From: a virus
IMG/VR virus record: IMGVR_UViG_3300045119_000245
Span: 1-26,685 of that record
DNA length: 26,685 nucleotides
Strand: one strand, 5' to 3'
The notes under the pieces were generated by a model. That model was not told where the DNA came from, did no database searches, and was given only the letters and a program-made list of their open reading frames with translations. A program made the translations under genes and the position numbers. Below, piece after piece: positions 1 to 6,335 of the stretch (its first letter is position 1; each line of letters starts with the position of its first letter).

Positions 1-127
1 GGTGTCCCAGTCCGGGCACAGCCACCCGTCAACCTCGATCCGGCCGTCGGGGAGCGGCGCCGCGACAGCGACCGCCGCGCCACGACCGAAATGATCCTCG
101 ACCGCGACAAACATCGGGCCGTCACCC
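1..127. repeat. Terminal redundancy, left copy (circular contig)
   Basis: Bases 1-127 are identical to bases 26559-26685. The terminase reading frame continues without interruption from base 1 into base 26558, so this is an overlap of one circular molecule and not a gene-disrupting repeat. A 127-base overlap equals a common maximum assembler k-mer. It is therefore probably an assembly artefact of a circular or circularly permuted genome and not a biological terminal repeat. Confidence 0.95.
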
Positions 128-1437
128 GTCAAACCCGGCTCCGACAGGAACCCCCACAACCCCGCAGGCAACAGCGGCTCGCCGACGCCGGTCGGTACCG
201 ACCTCGACGGCCACCGGTTCAGCCACTGCGCCTGGAACGCCTCGACCGGGTCCGCCTCGTCCTCGACCAACTCGGCCTCGCCCGCCTGGACAGCCTCGAG
301 TTGTTTACTCACGAGCCGCTGCCGCTGCGGCGTCCAGTGCGGCGACGCCTGCCGCCACCCATCCACGTCATCCAGCGCGCACGACCTCGGGGCCGACCAC
401 TCGATCAGCAGATCCCCATCACCGACCTCGAGGTTATTGAGCGCGACCTGCCGCCGGCCCAGCATCAACGCCGTCGCCTCACGGTGCGCCGTCGAGACCA
501 GCCAGAGCTGCGGCTGTTCCCGCTCGACCATCGTCGGCGCCAGCCCCTCGTCGATGATCTCGGGTTTCACCTTCCACGCCTCATCGACGGCACCGACCGA
601 GACCGAGTAGCCGTACACCGCGCCGCGGGCACGCAGCAGCCAACGGGAATGATCCTCGAGCCGCTCGATGTACTGCTCCCCCGCCGCCCGGCCCACCTTG
701 TAGCCCGGCCGGTCATCGGCCCAGTACAACGCCGGCCGCAGCACCTCCTTGCACACCTGCAAATCCTTCCCGGTATGAAGAACGTCCTGGGGCTCGCCGA
801 ACCGGTCGCCCTGATGGACACGCCACAGCAGCAACTCACGCAACAGCCACGACTTCCCGAGCTGCCGCGCCATCGTCAGGATCAGCGTCTCCCACACAAG
901 CCGGCCGTCCGCGTCGACCTCGAGCAACCTGGTCGCGACGAGCCGCTGCCACCACCGGAGCGCCCGGCCCTCCCGCGCCTCCGCCCACGCGATGAACGCC
1001 GGGCCGATCGACCCGACAGCCCGCGGATGCGGAACCGTCATGTACCTCGGCCACGTCGCATCCGCCGGCATCCTCCGCAGCCCCTTCAACCACGGAACCC
1101 GCCACCGCTCATCACCCGCCGGCACCCCTTCGCGCTCAGGCTCGACCTCGACCGCCGCCGGCGGCGACCAGCGCATCCGGTTCGTGATCGCCGCACCAGC
1201 AACCCCGGCCGCGTACAGGTTGCAGCCAGCGTGCTCGGGCCCCGAGTACCGCGACCGGTCATCGTCTACATGCCCGAGGTGCCACTCCTCGCCCGGCACG
1301 ATCGGCTGCCCACACCGCGCGCACCGCACCCCCCCGGCCAGCACCAGAGGCTCGAGCCGACGGCGTATCGCCTTATGCTTCGAATCGTAACCCCGATCCG
1401 CCGTCCTCGGCCGCATCCTTGTCGCCTCGCGTGACAT
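1..1437 (-). CDS. HNH-terminase large subunit fusion (5' part; continues at 26558)
   Basis: The gene crosses the contig cut: codons 1-479 are here and the rest runs from 26558 down to 26184, giving 603 aa. Residues about 35-80 form an HNH/zinc fold (CARC at 39-42, HLGH at 53-56, GPEHAGCN at 66-73). This is followed by a TerL ATPase with Walker A ARQLGKS (190-196), Walker B VGAVDE (281-286), a coupling-type motif LVSTAHR (313-319) and FQAQWLNRWP (401-410). The RNase H-like nuclease opens at VAVEDHFGRG (444-453). TerL pumps DNA into the prohead and cuts it. In HK97-like phages the HNH protein is usually a separate gene next to the terminase; here it is in frame with it. ATG 1437 is chosen because the 13-codon frame before it ends in TGATG. 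ATG 1416, preceded by GAGG, and GTG 1491 are alternatives. Confidence 0.9.
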   Translation of the reverse strand, partial: MSREATRMRPRTADRGYDSKHKAIRRRLEPLVLAGGVRCARCGQPIVPGEEWHLGHVDDDRSRYSGPEHAGCNLYAAGVAGAAITNRMRWSPPAAVEVEPEREGVPAGDERWRVPWLKGLRRMPADATWPRYMTVPHPRAVGSIGPAFIAWAEAREGRALRWWQRLVATRLLEVDADGRLVWETLILTMARQLGKSWLLRELLLWRVHQGDRFGEPQDVLHTGKDLQVCKEVLRPALYWADDRPGYKVGRAAGEQYIERLEDHSRWLLRARGAVYGYSVSVGAVDEAWKVKPEIIDEGLAPTMVEREQPQLWLVSTAHREATALMLGRRQVALNNLEVGDGDLLIEWSAPRSCALDDVDGWRQASPHWTPQRQRLVSKQLEAVQAGEAELVEDEADPVEAFQAQWLNRWPSRSVPTGVGEPLLPAGLWGFLSEPGLTGDGPMFVAVEDHFGRGAAVAVAAPLPDGRIEVDGWLCPDWDT

Positions 1438-1478
1438 CAGCCAGAGAGGGTGGAAATCCTGAGGGAACCGGGGGTCAT
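1437..1478 (-). CDS. 13-codon linking micro-ORF before TerL
   Basis: This short frame (MTPGSLRISTLSG) begins in an ATGA overlap with the stop of the upstream zinc-finger gene. It ends in a TGATG overlap with the TerL ATG at 1437. It may be only a ribosome relay that couples TerL translation to the gene before it. No independent peptide function is evident, and chance cannot be excluded for so short a frame. Confidence 0.35.
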   Translation of the reverse strand: MTPGSLRISTLSG

Positions 1479-1681
1479 GTCCCGCCGCCACCAAAAAACG
1501 CGGTCGGAGGATCGTTGTCAACTGTGGCGACAGGACGTGGCGTCGCGTGGCTCGACGTATACCAGGTGGCGAAGCGGGCCGTCTCGATGAGGGCCGGGTG
1601 GGTGCGTTGGTAGTGGCGCATCAGCCCGCCGAACGTCCATGTCTGGCGGCCGCACGTTGAGCAGCGACGCCGGCGCATCAT
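1475..1681 (-). CDS. Small C2H2-like zinc-finger protein
   Basis: The product is 68 aa. Near its N terminus it carries CSTC (7-10), followed about 12 residues later by HYQRTH (23-28), a spacing typical of a classical C2H2 finger. A basic MMRRRR start and a low-complexity tail flank it. It starts in an ATGA overlap with the 26-aa membrane gene and ends just before TerL. A small terminase subunit is expected here, but I see no TerS fold. A DNA- or RNA-binding accessory role is inference from the finger alone. Confidence 0.6.
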   Translation of the reverse strand: MMRRRRCSTCGRQTWTFGGLMRHYQRTHPALIETARFATWYTSSHATPRPVATVDNDPPTAFFGGGGT

Positions 1682-1758
1682 CGGAGGACGGAGCGGAGGG
1701 CGGCGAGGGCGATGATCCCGACCTCGACGATGAGGATCCAGGCCTGGCTGCTGGTCAC
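1678..1758 (-). CDS. 26-aa single-span membrane protein
   Basis: The GTG start overlaps the stop of the fibre-like gene (GTGA) and the TGA stop overlaps the ATG of the zinc-finger gene (ATGA). The product is essentially one hydrophobic helix (WILIVEVGIIALAALRSVL) with no charged domain. Both junctions fit the coupled-gene pattern of this genome, which is the main support for it. The function is unknown; a holin-like or membrane-modulating micro-protein is possible. Confidence 0.5.
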   Translation of the reverse strand: MTSSQAWILIVEVGIIALAALRSVLR

Positions 1759-2303
1759 GTTGCGGCTCCGACGCTGAACGTGATCGGTGTGAGCGTGAAC
1801 CAGTCGATCTGGCCGCCGCCGATGAGGAGGCCGTTGAACACGATCTGGCCGTCTGCCATGACGTCGAAGCGGGCGTTGTTGCCGGGGTTGCCGGAGCAGC
1901 CGAACAGCAGCGTCGCGTCGGGTAGCGAGTCGGGGTCGAACTTGGCGAGCACCTTGCCGACGTCGTCTTCGGTCAGTGGTGGTGTGCAGGCGACGAGGCC
2001 TTCGGTGTGGACGACGTTGTTGAGTGTGAGGCGGTAGCGCGGGTCGGCGTAGCCCTGGCCGAACGGCGCGAATCCGGGGTTGAGGTTGAGTGTGCGCCAG
2101 TCGACCTGGGCGACCGAGGCGAGGATCGCGTCGAGGTCTTGTTGGGTGACGACGGGGACGAGCGGCGCGTTGCCACTGCTGTCGTAGACGGGGCCGGTGC
2201 CGGGGCTTGGTTGGCCGGTGACGTCGGTGAGCCCTGACAGGGTCGTGGATCCGCCACTGCCGGGTGGTGGTGGTTCGCGGCCGGCCCAGTGCGGCTCAGG
2301 CAT
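1755..2303 (-). CDS. Fibre-like protein with receptor-binding-type C-terminal domain
   Basis: The product is 182 aa. Residues 20-55 resemble the LDDLTDV-type linker of phage tail fibres (LSGLTDVTG, then PVYDSSGNAPLVPV). Residues 69-178 follow the repeating plan of small fibre-tip beta domains: WRTLNLNPGF, a YADPRYRLTLNNVV strand pair, a SLPDATLLFG strand, RFDVMADGQI, and a closing DWFTLTPITFSV. Such domains bind host receptors or act as head or tail decoration. The gene is separated from the main fibre genes and lies just before TerL. ATG 2303 follows 4 bases after the preceding stop, with GAGG upstream. The structural role is inferred from the domain pattern. Confidence 0.6.
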   Translation of the reverse strand: MPEPHWAGREPPPPGSGGSTTLSGLTDVTGQPSPGTGPVYDSSGNAPLVPVVTQQDLDAILASVAQVDWRTLNLNPGFAPFGQGYADPRYRLTLNNVVHTEGLVACTPPLTEDDVGKVLAKFDPDSLPDATLLFGCSGNPGNNARFDVMADGQIVFNGLLIGGGQIDWFTLTPITFSVGAAT

Positions 2304-2307
2304 CTAC

Positions 2308-2403
2308 TCAGGCCTCGTCGTCCTCGTCGGTGTCGGGCTCGTCGGGCTCGGGCTGCGGTTCCGGCTCGGGGTCGGGTTGCGGCTCGGTCGGTGTTTCGGT
2401 CAT
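2308..2403 (-). CDS. 31-aa acidic proline/glutamate-rich protein
   Basis: ATG 2403 is preceded by AAAGGGG at suitable distance. The product is almost entirely Pro, Glu, Asp, Gln and Thr and is surely disordered and highly acidic. It ends 4 bases before the fibre-like gene. Small acidic peptides of this type occur in actinophages without assigned function. It could act as a DNA mimic or a linker peptide, but nothing here proves that. Confidence 0.5.
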   Translation of the reverse strand: MTETPTEPQPDPEPEPQPEPDEPDTDEDDEA

Positions 2404-2441
2404 CTAGGTGCGCCCCTTTCGGGTGGGCTATGGGGTTCCGT

Positions 2442-2477
2442 GCTGAGAGGCCGGCGGCCGCCAGGAGATCTCTCAGC
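2442..2477 (-). terminator. Inverted repeat in the only sizeable gap of the early operon
   Basis: GCTGAGAG (2442-2449) pairs exactly with CTCTCAGC (2470-2477) around a 20-base GC-rich loop, and flanking bases allow a partial extension. It lies in the 96-base gap between the 68-aa zinc-binding gene (stop at 2500) and the acidic-peptide gene (start at 2403). No T-run follows, so an attenuator, RNA-processing site or operator is as likely as a terminator. Confidence 0.4.
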
Positions 2478-2499
2478 GGAACACGTTTCGCGGGTAAGA

Positions 2500-2706
2500 C
2501 TACACACGTTTGCGGACCACCCGTGGGTTCGTGCAGTCGGTGTGCCATGCGTGTTTGACGCCGTTTTCCCAGTGGTGCTGGAACGACTCCCGGCTGGTGT
2601 AGATCCGTTGGCCGCACTTGGCGCAGGTGGTTGGGTAGCCGGCCGCGGGGGTCGCGTGACTGCCTTCGGTGTAGGTGGTGCCGTGCTTCGAGGTGCGGCG
2701 GGTCAT
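2500..2706 (-). CDS. Small zinc-binding protein (CxxC...H...C)
   Basis: The product is 68 aa, starting MTRRTSKHG at ATG 2706 in an ATGA overlap with the coiled-coil gene. CAKC, then SFQHHWENGVKHAWHTDC, gives two Cys, several His and a closing Cys, suitable for one zinc ion. The protein is basic at both ends (MTRR and VVRKRV). It ends the replication cluster. A nucleic-acid-binding role is plausible but not demonstrated. Confidence 0.6.
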   Translation of the reverse strand: MTRRTSKHGTTYTEGSHATPAAGYPTTCAKCGQRIYTSRESFQHHWENGVKHAWHTDCTNPRVVRKRV

Positions 2707-2882
2707 CGTTTCCGCCAGCGGCCGTTGATGCCGGTGGTGAGCCACCGGTCGCGCCACGCGTCGCGTTGCCGCCGCATCGTGTAGAACCGCTGCCGCCACT
2801 TCTCGGCGCGTGCGGTTGCGGCGTCGCGCTCGTCGGCGACCTGGTCGATCCGTTCACGCAGCCGGTGCTCTCGGTCGTTCAC
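2703..2882 (-). CDS. 59-aa basic coiled-coil protein
   Basis: The GTG at 2882 overlaps the stop of the replisome-organizer-like gene (GTGA). This start is preferred to the upstream ATG 2918, which would overlap the earlier gene by 40 bases. The sequence is one charged amphipathic helix (NDREHRLRERIDQVADERDA), followed by a very basic W/R-rich segment ending NGRWRKR. It probably binds nucleic acid or a partner through the helix. No family is recognised. Confidence 0.55.
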   Translation of the reverse strand: MNDREHRLRERIDQVADERDAATARAEKWRQRFYTMRRQRDAWRDRWLTTGINGRWRKR

Positions 2883-3370
2883 GTCTTCGGCCTGCGGGCC
2901 GATTGGTTCGCAAGCCATTGCTTCGCCTGCTCGAGCGCGGCCTGGTCGATCGTGATGTCTTCGCTTAGGCCGTTGCCGGCGGTGTAAGCCGTCTGGTTCG
3001 CCCGAGAGTTTGTGACACCTACGACTCGGCCTACGTAGCTCTCGTTGGTCCCTAAGAGCTCTTCTTCTAATTCTAATTCTACTTCTGGGCTAGCAGCAAA
3101 GTGGATGAAACCCGCATGGTTGAGCGCATCGAGGGAACGTTTGTGGACCTTTTGCGTAACGTTTCTGGGAAGATTCCCGACCGTTAGCCGGCGCTTTGAC
3201 CTGGCGTACTCGAGCCAGATTGTGACAAGCAGGCCGCGTTCCGCGAACGTCAACTCGTTCCACGCGTCGTGGCTGTTCAGGCTGGTGTAGATCTTGATCC
3301 ACGCCGGCAGGCGTCGGAGCCCGTAATGCTGGAACCGGTCCCAGTTGGGCACCACGATCCACTCGTTCAT
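2879..3370 (-). CDS. Replisome-organizer-like (DnaD/winged-helix) protein
   Basis: The product is 163 aa. The N-terminal half (NEWIVVPNWDRFQHYGLRRL, then WIKIYTSLNSHDAWNELTFAERGLLVTIWLEYA, then NLPRNVTQKVHKRSLDALNHAGFI) has the layout of phage replication-initiator winged-helix domains. The C-terminal part is acidic and then a short helix. Proteins of this type bind the phage origin and recruit the host helicase. The start is ATG 3370, in an ATGA overlap with the HNH-like gene. It sits just downstream of the RecT-like gene, as in many replication/recombination clusters. The assignment is from pattern only; no loader or polymerase gene is present, so replication would rely on the host. Confidence 0.55.
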   Translation of the reverse strand: MNEWIVVPNWDRFQHYGLRRLPAWIKIYTSLNSHDAWNELTFAERGLLVTIWLEYARSKRRLTVGNLPRNVTQKVHKRSLDALNHAGFIHFAASPEVELELEEELLGTNESYVGRVVGVTNSRANQTAYTAGNGLSEDITIDQAALEQAKQWLANQSARRPKT

Positions 3371-3849
3371 GCTGCGCCATCTGAAGGCGGGAAGACGGCT
3401 TTCATCGTGAGTGCGGAGCCTGTGGCTTGCCGCAACGCGGTGATCATCGGGTGGCACGGCTGGGAACAGGCCCACGACAGGTAGACGAGCTCGTCCGGCG
3501 CGTACCCGGCATCAATCAGCAGCGCACGGTCGATCATGTGGTGCGCGACAAGCGTCCTGCCGAGTAGTCCAGCCTCCATGCGCGTCGCGGAGCAGATGAG
3601 GCAGCGGTCCTCGTCAAGGCGCCTGAGGACGCGACGTGGCCTTCTGGTCTTCTGTTCCTGCTTCGTGCGTGGTTTTGGCATCCAGTCTTCGTAGGCGCCG
3701 CAGTACACACAGTTGAGCCTCGCGAACTTGGACGAATCGTCCTCGGGGCCAATGAACACGAGCCCCGTATGACCACACTTGTTTTCGTGGTGATCGAGCC
3801 ATTCGCCGAGCGCCGCGATGTCGTCGTATCCGGGGAACGGTTCATTCAT
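3367..3849 (-). CDS. HNH-like zinc-binding nuclease domain protein
   Basis: The product is 160 aa with two metal-binding parts. An N-terminal CVYC (47-50) is preceded by CGH (25-27). The C-terminal part reads CLIC (83-86), then LVAHHMIDRALL (100-111), then WACSQPCH (126-133), which is the cysteine/histidine order of HNH nucleases. The segment between them is very basic (KQEQKTRRPRRVLRR). ATG 3849 overlaps the RecT-like stop (ATGA) and the stop overlaps the next ATG. It may be a Holliday-junction or packaging nuclease, or a zinc-binding protein without activity. Confidence 0.6.
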   Translation of the reverse strand: MNEPFPGYDDIAALGEWLDHHENKCGHTGLVFIGPEDDSSKFARLNCVYCGAYEDWMPKPRTKQEQKTRRPRRVLRRLDEDRCLICSATRMEAGLLGRTLVAHHMIDRALLIDAGYAPDELVYLSWACSQPCHPMITALRQATGSALTMKAVFPPSDGAA

Positions 3850-4511
3850 GGCTCGTCCTCGGCCATCTCCTGCAACGCCTCGACGACGGCGTTCTCGTCG
3901 TTGTCGTTCAGGTACTCCGACTCGAGCTCGTACTCCTCGACCGCGTCGATCCCTTCGGGGTTCCCGAACGGGATCTCGTCATCCACAAGATCGTCGGGCA
4001 AGGGTGGCGGGACGATCTCCTGGAGCTCGTCGTCCAACGCCAAGCCGAGCGCGACCTCGGGGGCGAAGTCGATGATCGCGTTCTTCGACGCCCTCGCCCA
4101 CAGCATCCTGCTCGGATGGGTCGTCCACGGCGACCCGGCACGGATCAGCCCGGCTTTCTTCGCGTGCTCGAGCGTGAACGTCGACTCGCCGAGGACGCGG
4201 CCTTCGTGGTCGACGATCCGGGCGGTGCACGTCTCGTCGGACAGGTCGACGCGGAAGATGCGGTAGCCGCGCTGCACCGCCAACGCCCGCAACAGCTGCG
4301 CCCCGACGTACAGCCGGCCTTTGATCATCGACAGCTCCGCGACCGCGAGCGGGGTGAGGCCGAGCTCGGTCGCGTAATACAGGCGCAGCGCAGCGGTGGC
4401 GCCCTTGGCGTTCGGGCTGCTGTCACCCGACTCGGCCGCGGCGAGCCACTGCCCCAACCTGGCGATCTCGTCGAGGCGGCCGGGTTGTTTCTTCGCGATG
4501 TCCTTCGTCAT
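3846..4511 (-). CDS. RecT-like single-strand annealing protein
   Basis: The product is 221 aa. Its core matches the RecT-type annealing family: ALRLYYATELGLTPLAVAELSMIKGRLYVGAQL (41-73, a helix then a beta hairpin), RVDLSDETCTARIV (87-100), a FTLEHAKKAGLI segment (112-123), and PWTTHPSRMLWARASKNAIIDFAPEVALG (128-156). The C terminus is strongly acidic. Such proteins anneal complementary strands during phage recombination and replication. ATG 4511 has a strong AAAGGAG at 7 bases and an ATGA overlap, so it is preferred to ATG 4541. No partner exonuclease is visible. Confidence 0.8.
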   Translation of the reverse strand: MTKDIAKKQPGRLDEIARLGQWLAAAESGDSSPNAKGATAALRLYYATELGLTPLAVAELSMIKGRLYVGAQLLRALAVQRGYRIFRVDLSDETCTARIVDHEGRVLGESTFTLEHAKKAGLIRAGSPWTTHPSRMLWARASKNAIIDFAPEVALGLALDDELQEIVPPPLPDDLVDDEIPFGNPEGIDAVEEYELESEYLNDNDENAVVEALQEMAEDEP

Positions 4512-5050
4512 CGTGTCGCTCCTTTCACAGACACGCGCCACGGCGTGTCAACAACCGTCCGGGATTTGTCAACAGCCGTCCTGTAGGCGGGGTTCGCGGC
4601 CGCGAGCTGCCTCAGGACGCGCTGGTCGACCTTGTACGACACCGTCTGCACGACCGCCTCCGCGATCCGTTCTTCGGGGAGGCCGGCGTCACGGAGACGC
4701 TCGGTCAGCAGCTCCGCGTCGAACTCGGACCGTTCCCCGCCGCTGATCACCGCGTCCAACGGGCCGAGATGGAGCGTCTTCGTGCCCTGCCGCAACGCCT
4801 CCAACCGGAGCACGCCCTCGAGGAGCGCGCGGAGCTCGTCGAGCTGGCGTTTCACCTCGCGGACGTCCTGCAACGCCCCGGCGACCTCCACCGGCCTGGT
4901 GAGGTCGATCACCTGGCCCGTCAACGGGACCACGATCGACGGGGTGTCCGCGACCTGCGCCTCGACAAGTGAGAGAGTGGTGTCCGGCGCCTGACCGCCT
5001 GTCGGGCTAGGCGGGGGTGACGGCGCAGGCGCCGGATCCTGGGCGGACAT
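4508..5050 (-). CDS. Conserved phage protein of unknown function next to RecT
   Basis: The product is 180 aa. A Pro-rich disordered leader (1-22) precedes a short beta element (PLTGQVIDLTRPVEVAGAL). A helical segment (EVKRQLDELRALLEGVLRLEA) follows, then a mixed C-terminal domain with LTERLRDAGLPEERIAEAVVQTV. Proteins of this layout are often found beside annealing proteins in actinophages, but I know no function. The ATG directly follows the TAG of the transglycosylase gene. The stop overlaps the RecT ATG, and the RecT ribosome-binding site lies inside its last codons. Confidence 0.65.
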   Translation of the reverse strand: MSAQDPAPAPSPPPSPTGGQAPDTTLSLVEAQVADTPSIVVPLTGQVIDLTRPVEVAGALQDVREVKRQLDELRALLEGVLRLEALRQGTKTLHLGPLDAVISGGERSEFDAELLTERLRDAGLPEERIAEAVVQTVSYKVDQRVLRQLAAANPAYRTAVDKSRTVVDTPWRVSVKGATR

Positions 5051-5392
5051 CTAGATCAGCCCGCACAATCTCGCGCTGTTCGGCCACGGGTAGAACCCGC
5101 GGCCCGACAGATACGCCCTCATGGCGACCGCGATCTGCACCGCGGGCGGCCAATGATCCGCCGTCCCCCACGCTTTCAGGTAATCCGGCCCGTAGGTGTT
5201 CATGAACGTCCAGTCCATCTGCAGGCCGCCGTAGTACGGGGCGCCAGGGTCCGTCCACGAGCCCTCGAACCGGTGGATGCACATGAACCCCCGCATGAGC
5301 GCATCCGGCGAAGAGCGCGTCGTTTTCGCGGTGACGGCCAGGGCGAGCGCGAGGAGGTAGAGGGCGAGGATGAGGTGGGCTGCACGGTTCAG
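5051..5392 (-). CDS. Transglycosylase-like lysin with N-terminal signal, probable CTG start
   Basis: The domain reads CIHRFEGSW, GAPYYGGLQMDW, YGPDYL, HWPPAVQIAVAMRAYLSGRG and YPWPNSARLCGL. This is the Rpf/lysozyme-like fold with the expected catalytic Glu in RFEG. The first ATG (5296) would remove everything upstream, but the frame stays open above it and encodes a hydrophobic segment LILALYLLALALAV. CTG 5392 (NRAAHL...) has AAGGG 9 bases upstream and lies 1 base after the stop of a 19-codon frame. From CTG it is 113 aa, an exported or signal-anchored muramidase acting on peptidoglycan. It may be a lysin or an entry enzyme. The start codon is inference. Confidence 0.7.
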   Translation of the reverse strand: MNRAAHLILALYLLALALAVTAKTTRSSPDALMRGFMCIHRFEGSWTDPGAPYYGGLQMDWTFMNTYGPDYLKAWGTADHWPPAVQIAVAMRAYLSGRGFYPWPNSARLCGLI

Positions 5393-5393
5393 A

Positions 5394-5453
5394 TCACCGA
5401 TCCCTTCGTGAGATTGAGATGGCCTCGCCGGACGGTTCGCCGGCGGCTTTCAA
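5394..5453 (-). CDS. 19-codon linking micro-ORF before the transglycosylase
   Basis: A TTG in a TTGA overlap with the 35-aa membrane gene opens a 19-codon frame. Its TGA ends 1 base before the proposed CTG start of the transglycosylase. It would carry ribosomes to a weak start. The peptide itself (KAAGEPSGEAISISRRDR) shows no known feature. Confidence 0.3.
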   Translation of the reverse strand: MKAAGEPSGEAISISRRDR

Positions 5454-5557
5454 CGGTCGTCCCGGTACAGGTCGAGGAGCTCCCAGATGTCCGCCCACAA
5501 CGCGTTCAGCAGGGCGCCGAACGCGACCCCGAACAGGAACATCAACGCCGCGGTCAC
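5450..5557 (-). CDS. 35-aa membrane protein, holin-like
   Basis: The GTG at 5557 overlaps the stop of the 23-aa gene (GTGA). One hydrophobic helix (AALMFLFGVAFGALLNALWA) is followed by an acidic, charged tail ending YRDDR. It lies just before the transglycosylase, so a holin or export-helper role is suggested by position. The overlap and codon pattern support it as a gene; the function is not certain. Confidence 0.5.
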   Translation of the reverse strand: MTAALMFLFGVAFGALLNALWADIWELLDLYRDDR

Positions 5558-5625
5558 CGGCGACCAACCAGCAGCAGCGTGAGGACGAGCACGATGACGA
5601 GCGTCCCGATCAGCGCAGTGGTCAC
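5554..5625 (-). CDS. 23-aa single-span membrane peptide
   Basis: GTG 5625 has GGAGG 4 bases upstream and overlaps the stop of the 39-aa gene. The product is one helix (TTALIGTLVIVLVLTLLLVG) with a terminal RR. The longer frame to ATG 5772 reads through unrelated sequence and is not favoured. It may pair with the following 35-aa membrane protein in a lysis or membrane role. Confidence 0.5.
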   Translation of the reverse strand: MTTALIGTLVIVLVLTLLLVGRR

Positions 5626-5741
5626 TTGACCTCCGCGGCGGCGCTCGAGTTCACCCAGCTTCGATCCACGGGCAGTGCTCGATACGGCAAGGTCGCCCAC
5701 GCCGCCGCCGGAGGTCGGTAACTGGGGCTCGAGTCCCTCAA
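5622..5741 (-). CDS. 39-aa protein with degenerate NPSKR-type start
   Basis: The TTG at 5741 overlaps the stop of the 47-aa gene (TTGA), and the TGA overlaps the GTG of the next membrane gene. The first residues RDSSPSYRP match the repeated DSNPSKRP start of its neighbours, both in protein and DNA. This is the best evidence that the frame is real. The remainder (AAAWATLPYRALPVDRSWV) has no known motif. Confidence 0.4.
   Translation of the reverse strand: MRDSSPSYRPPAAAWATLPYRALPVDRSWVNSSAAAEVK
5706..5741 (-). repeat. NPSKR gene-start repeat, degenerate copy
   Basis: GGGACTCGAGCCCCAGT, then TACCG, matches the repeat consensus with several changes and with two codons missing at the 5' end. 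It again sits exactly at an overlapping stop/start (TTGA), and encodes RDSSPSYRP. Confidence 0.55.
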
Positions 5742-5881
5742 TGCTTCTCCAGCGCCCATCCGGCCGGGACAAGCAGCACGGTGAGCGCGAGACGAATCTG
5801 GCCGCGTCGTAGACAGATGAGCGCGGCGTCGCGCCGAATCTTCTTCGACCGTTTTCTGGGGTTCGAGTCCGGAAGGGTCAC
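5738..5881 (-). CDS. 47-aa basic protein with NPSKR-type start
   Basis: GTG 5881 lies in a GTGA overlap. The product begins TLPDSNPRKRSKKIRRD, a copy of the repeated gene-start element, followed by a basic stretch and a hydrophobic segment (LALTVLLVPAGWAL). It may be membrane-associated with a positively charged N terminus. No family is recognised. Confidence 0.5.
   Translation of the reverse strand: MTLPDSNPRKRSKKIRRDAALICLRRGQIRLALTVLLVPAGWALEKH
5846..5881 (-). repeat. NPSKR gene-start repeat, copy 1
   Basis: This is a 36-base element spanning the start of the 47-aa gene. On the minus strand it encodes TLPDSNPRKRS. It shares the block GAACCCCAG...AAACGG with the copies at 6300, 6515, 6635 and 6749. 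Confidence 0.8.
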
Positions 5882-6048
5882 GATACGGGGCGTTCGTAGC
5901 GAGCTTCTAGGTCTGCGACGCGGAGCGCCTCGATCTGGCGCTCGACCTCCTGCATCCACTCGGACAGGTGGTGTTTGAAGTTGGCCTCACCCTCGATGAC
6001 GAAGAACCGAAGTTCCTCTAGCCGCTCTCCGGGCGTCCTCTCAGTCAC
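5878..6048 (-). CDS. 56-aa helical protein of unknown function
   Basis: GTG 6048 overlaps the MazG-like stop (GTGA), and the stop overlaps the next GTG. The product is charged and mostly helical (GERLEELRFFVIEGEANFKHHLSEWMQEVERQIEAL), with no metal or catalytic motif. Unlike its neighbours it lacks the NPSKR start. No family is recognised. Confidence 0.55.
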   Translation of the reverse strand: MTERTPGERLEELRFFVIEGEANFKHHLSEWMQEVERQIEALRVADLEARYERPVS

Positions 6049-6335
6049 AACGCATCCCTGAGCACGCGGAGGGCAACGGCGGCGACCTGTAGCACCTCGG
6101 CGCGGGTGTTCTCGAACGTTGGGGCGCGGCGCTCCTCGCGCCATGCTTGCAACGCTTCGGCGACTTCGTCTTCCAGGCACGCGAGTCCGAGCCGCGAGCG
6201 ACCGAGTTGCGTCGTGCCGCTGAACCGGCCGTGCTTGTCGTCTTGTCGCGCGATCTCCTGAAGAAGCCGGTAGACCAGCGGATCGATAACTTCGCTCTCC
6301 GGCCGTTTACTGGGGTTCTGATCCGCAAGGCTCAT
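6045..6335 (-). CDS. MazG-like nucleotide pyrophosphohydrolase with NPSKR tag
   Basis: The product is 96 aa. Residues 1-12 are the repeated tag (SLADQNPSKRP). The rest follows the all-alpha NTP pyrophosphohydrolase plan: LLQEIARQDDKHGRF, then GLACLEDEVAEALQAW with the acidic metal-binding residues, then RAEVLQVAAVALRVL. Such phage enzymes hydrolyse NTPs or dNTPs to monophosphates, for example to shape the nucleotide pool. ATG 6335 is in an ATGA overlap with the excisionase-like gene. Catalytic activity is inferred from the motif pattern only. Confidence 0.6.
   Translation of the reverse strand: MSLADQNPSKRPESEVIDPLVYRLLQEIARQDDKHGRFSGTTQLGRSRLGLACLEDEVAEALQAWREERRAPTFENTRAEVLQVAAVALRVLRDAL
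6300..6335 (-). repeat. NPSKR gene-start repeat, copy 2
   Basis: Located at the start of the MazG-like gene, this copy includes the ATGA stop/start overlap. It encodes SLADQNPSKRP and is nearly identical to copy 5 (6749-6784) except around the D-S/Q codons. Confidence 0.85.

Noticed and set aside
91-1434. Long plus-strand open frame of 447 codons
   Set aside because: It is the exact antisense of the HNH-TerL gene; the Arg/Pro-rich product has no fold, while the minus strand has all terminase motifs.
1416-1491. GTG 1491 as TerL start
   Set aside because: It would overlap the zinc-finger gene by 17 bases with no ribosome-binding site; ATG 1437 fits the coupling pattern better, though ATG 1416 remains possible.
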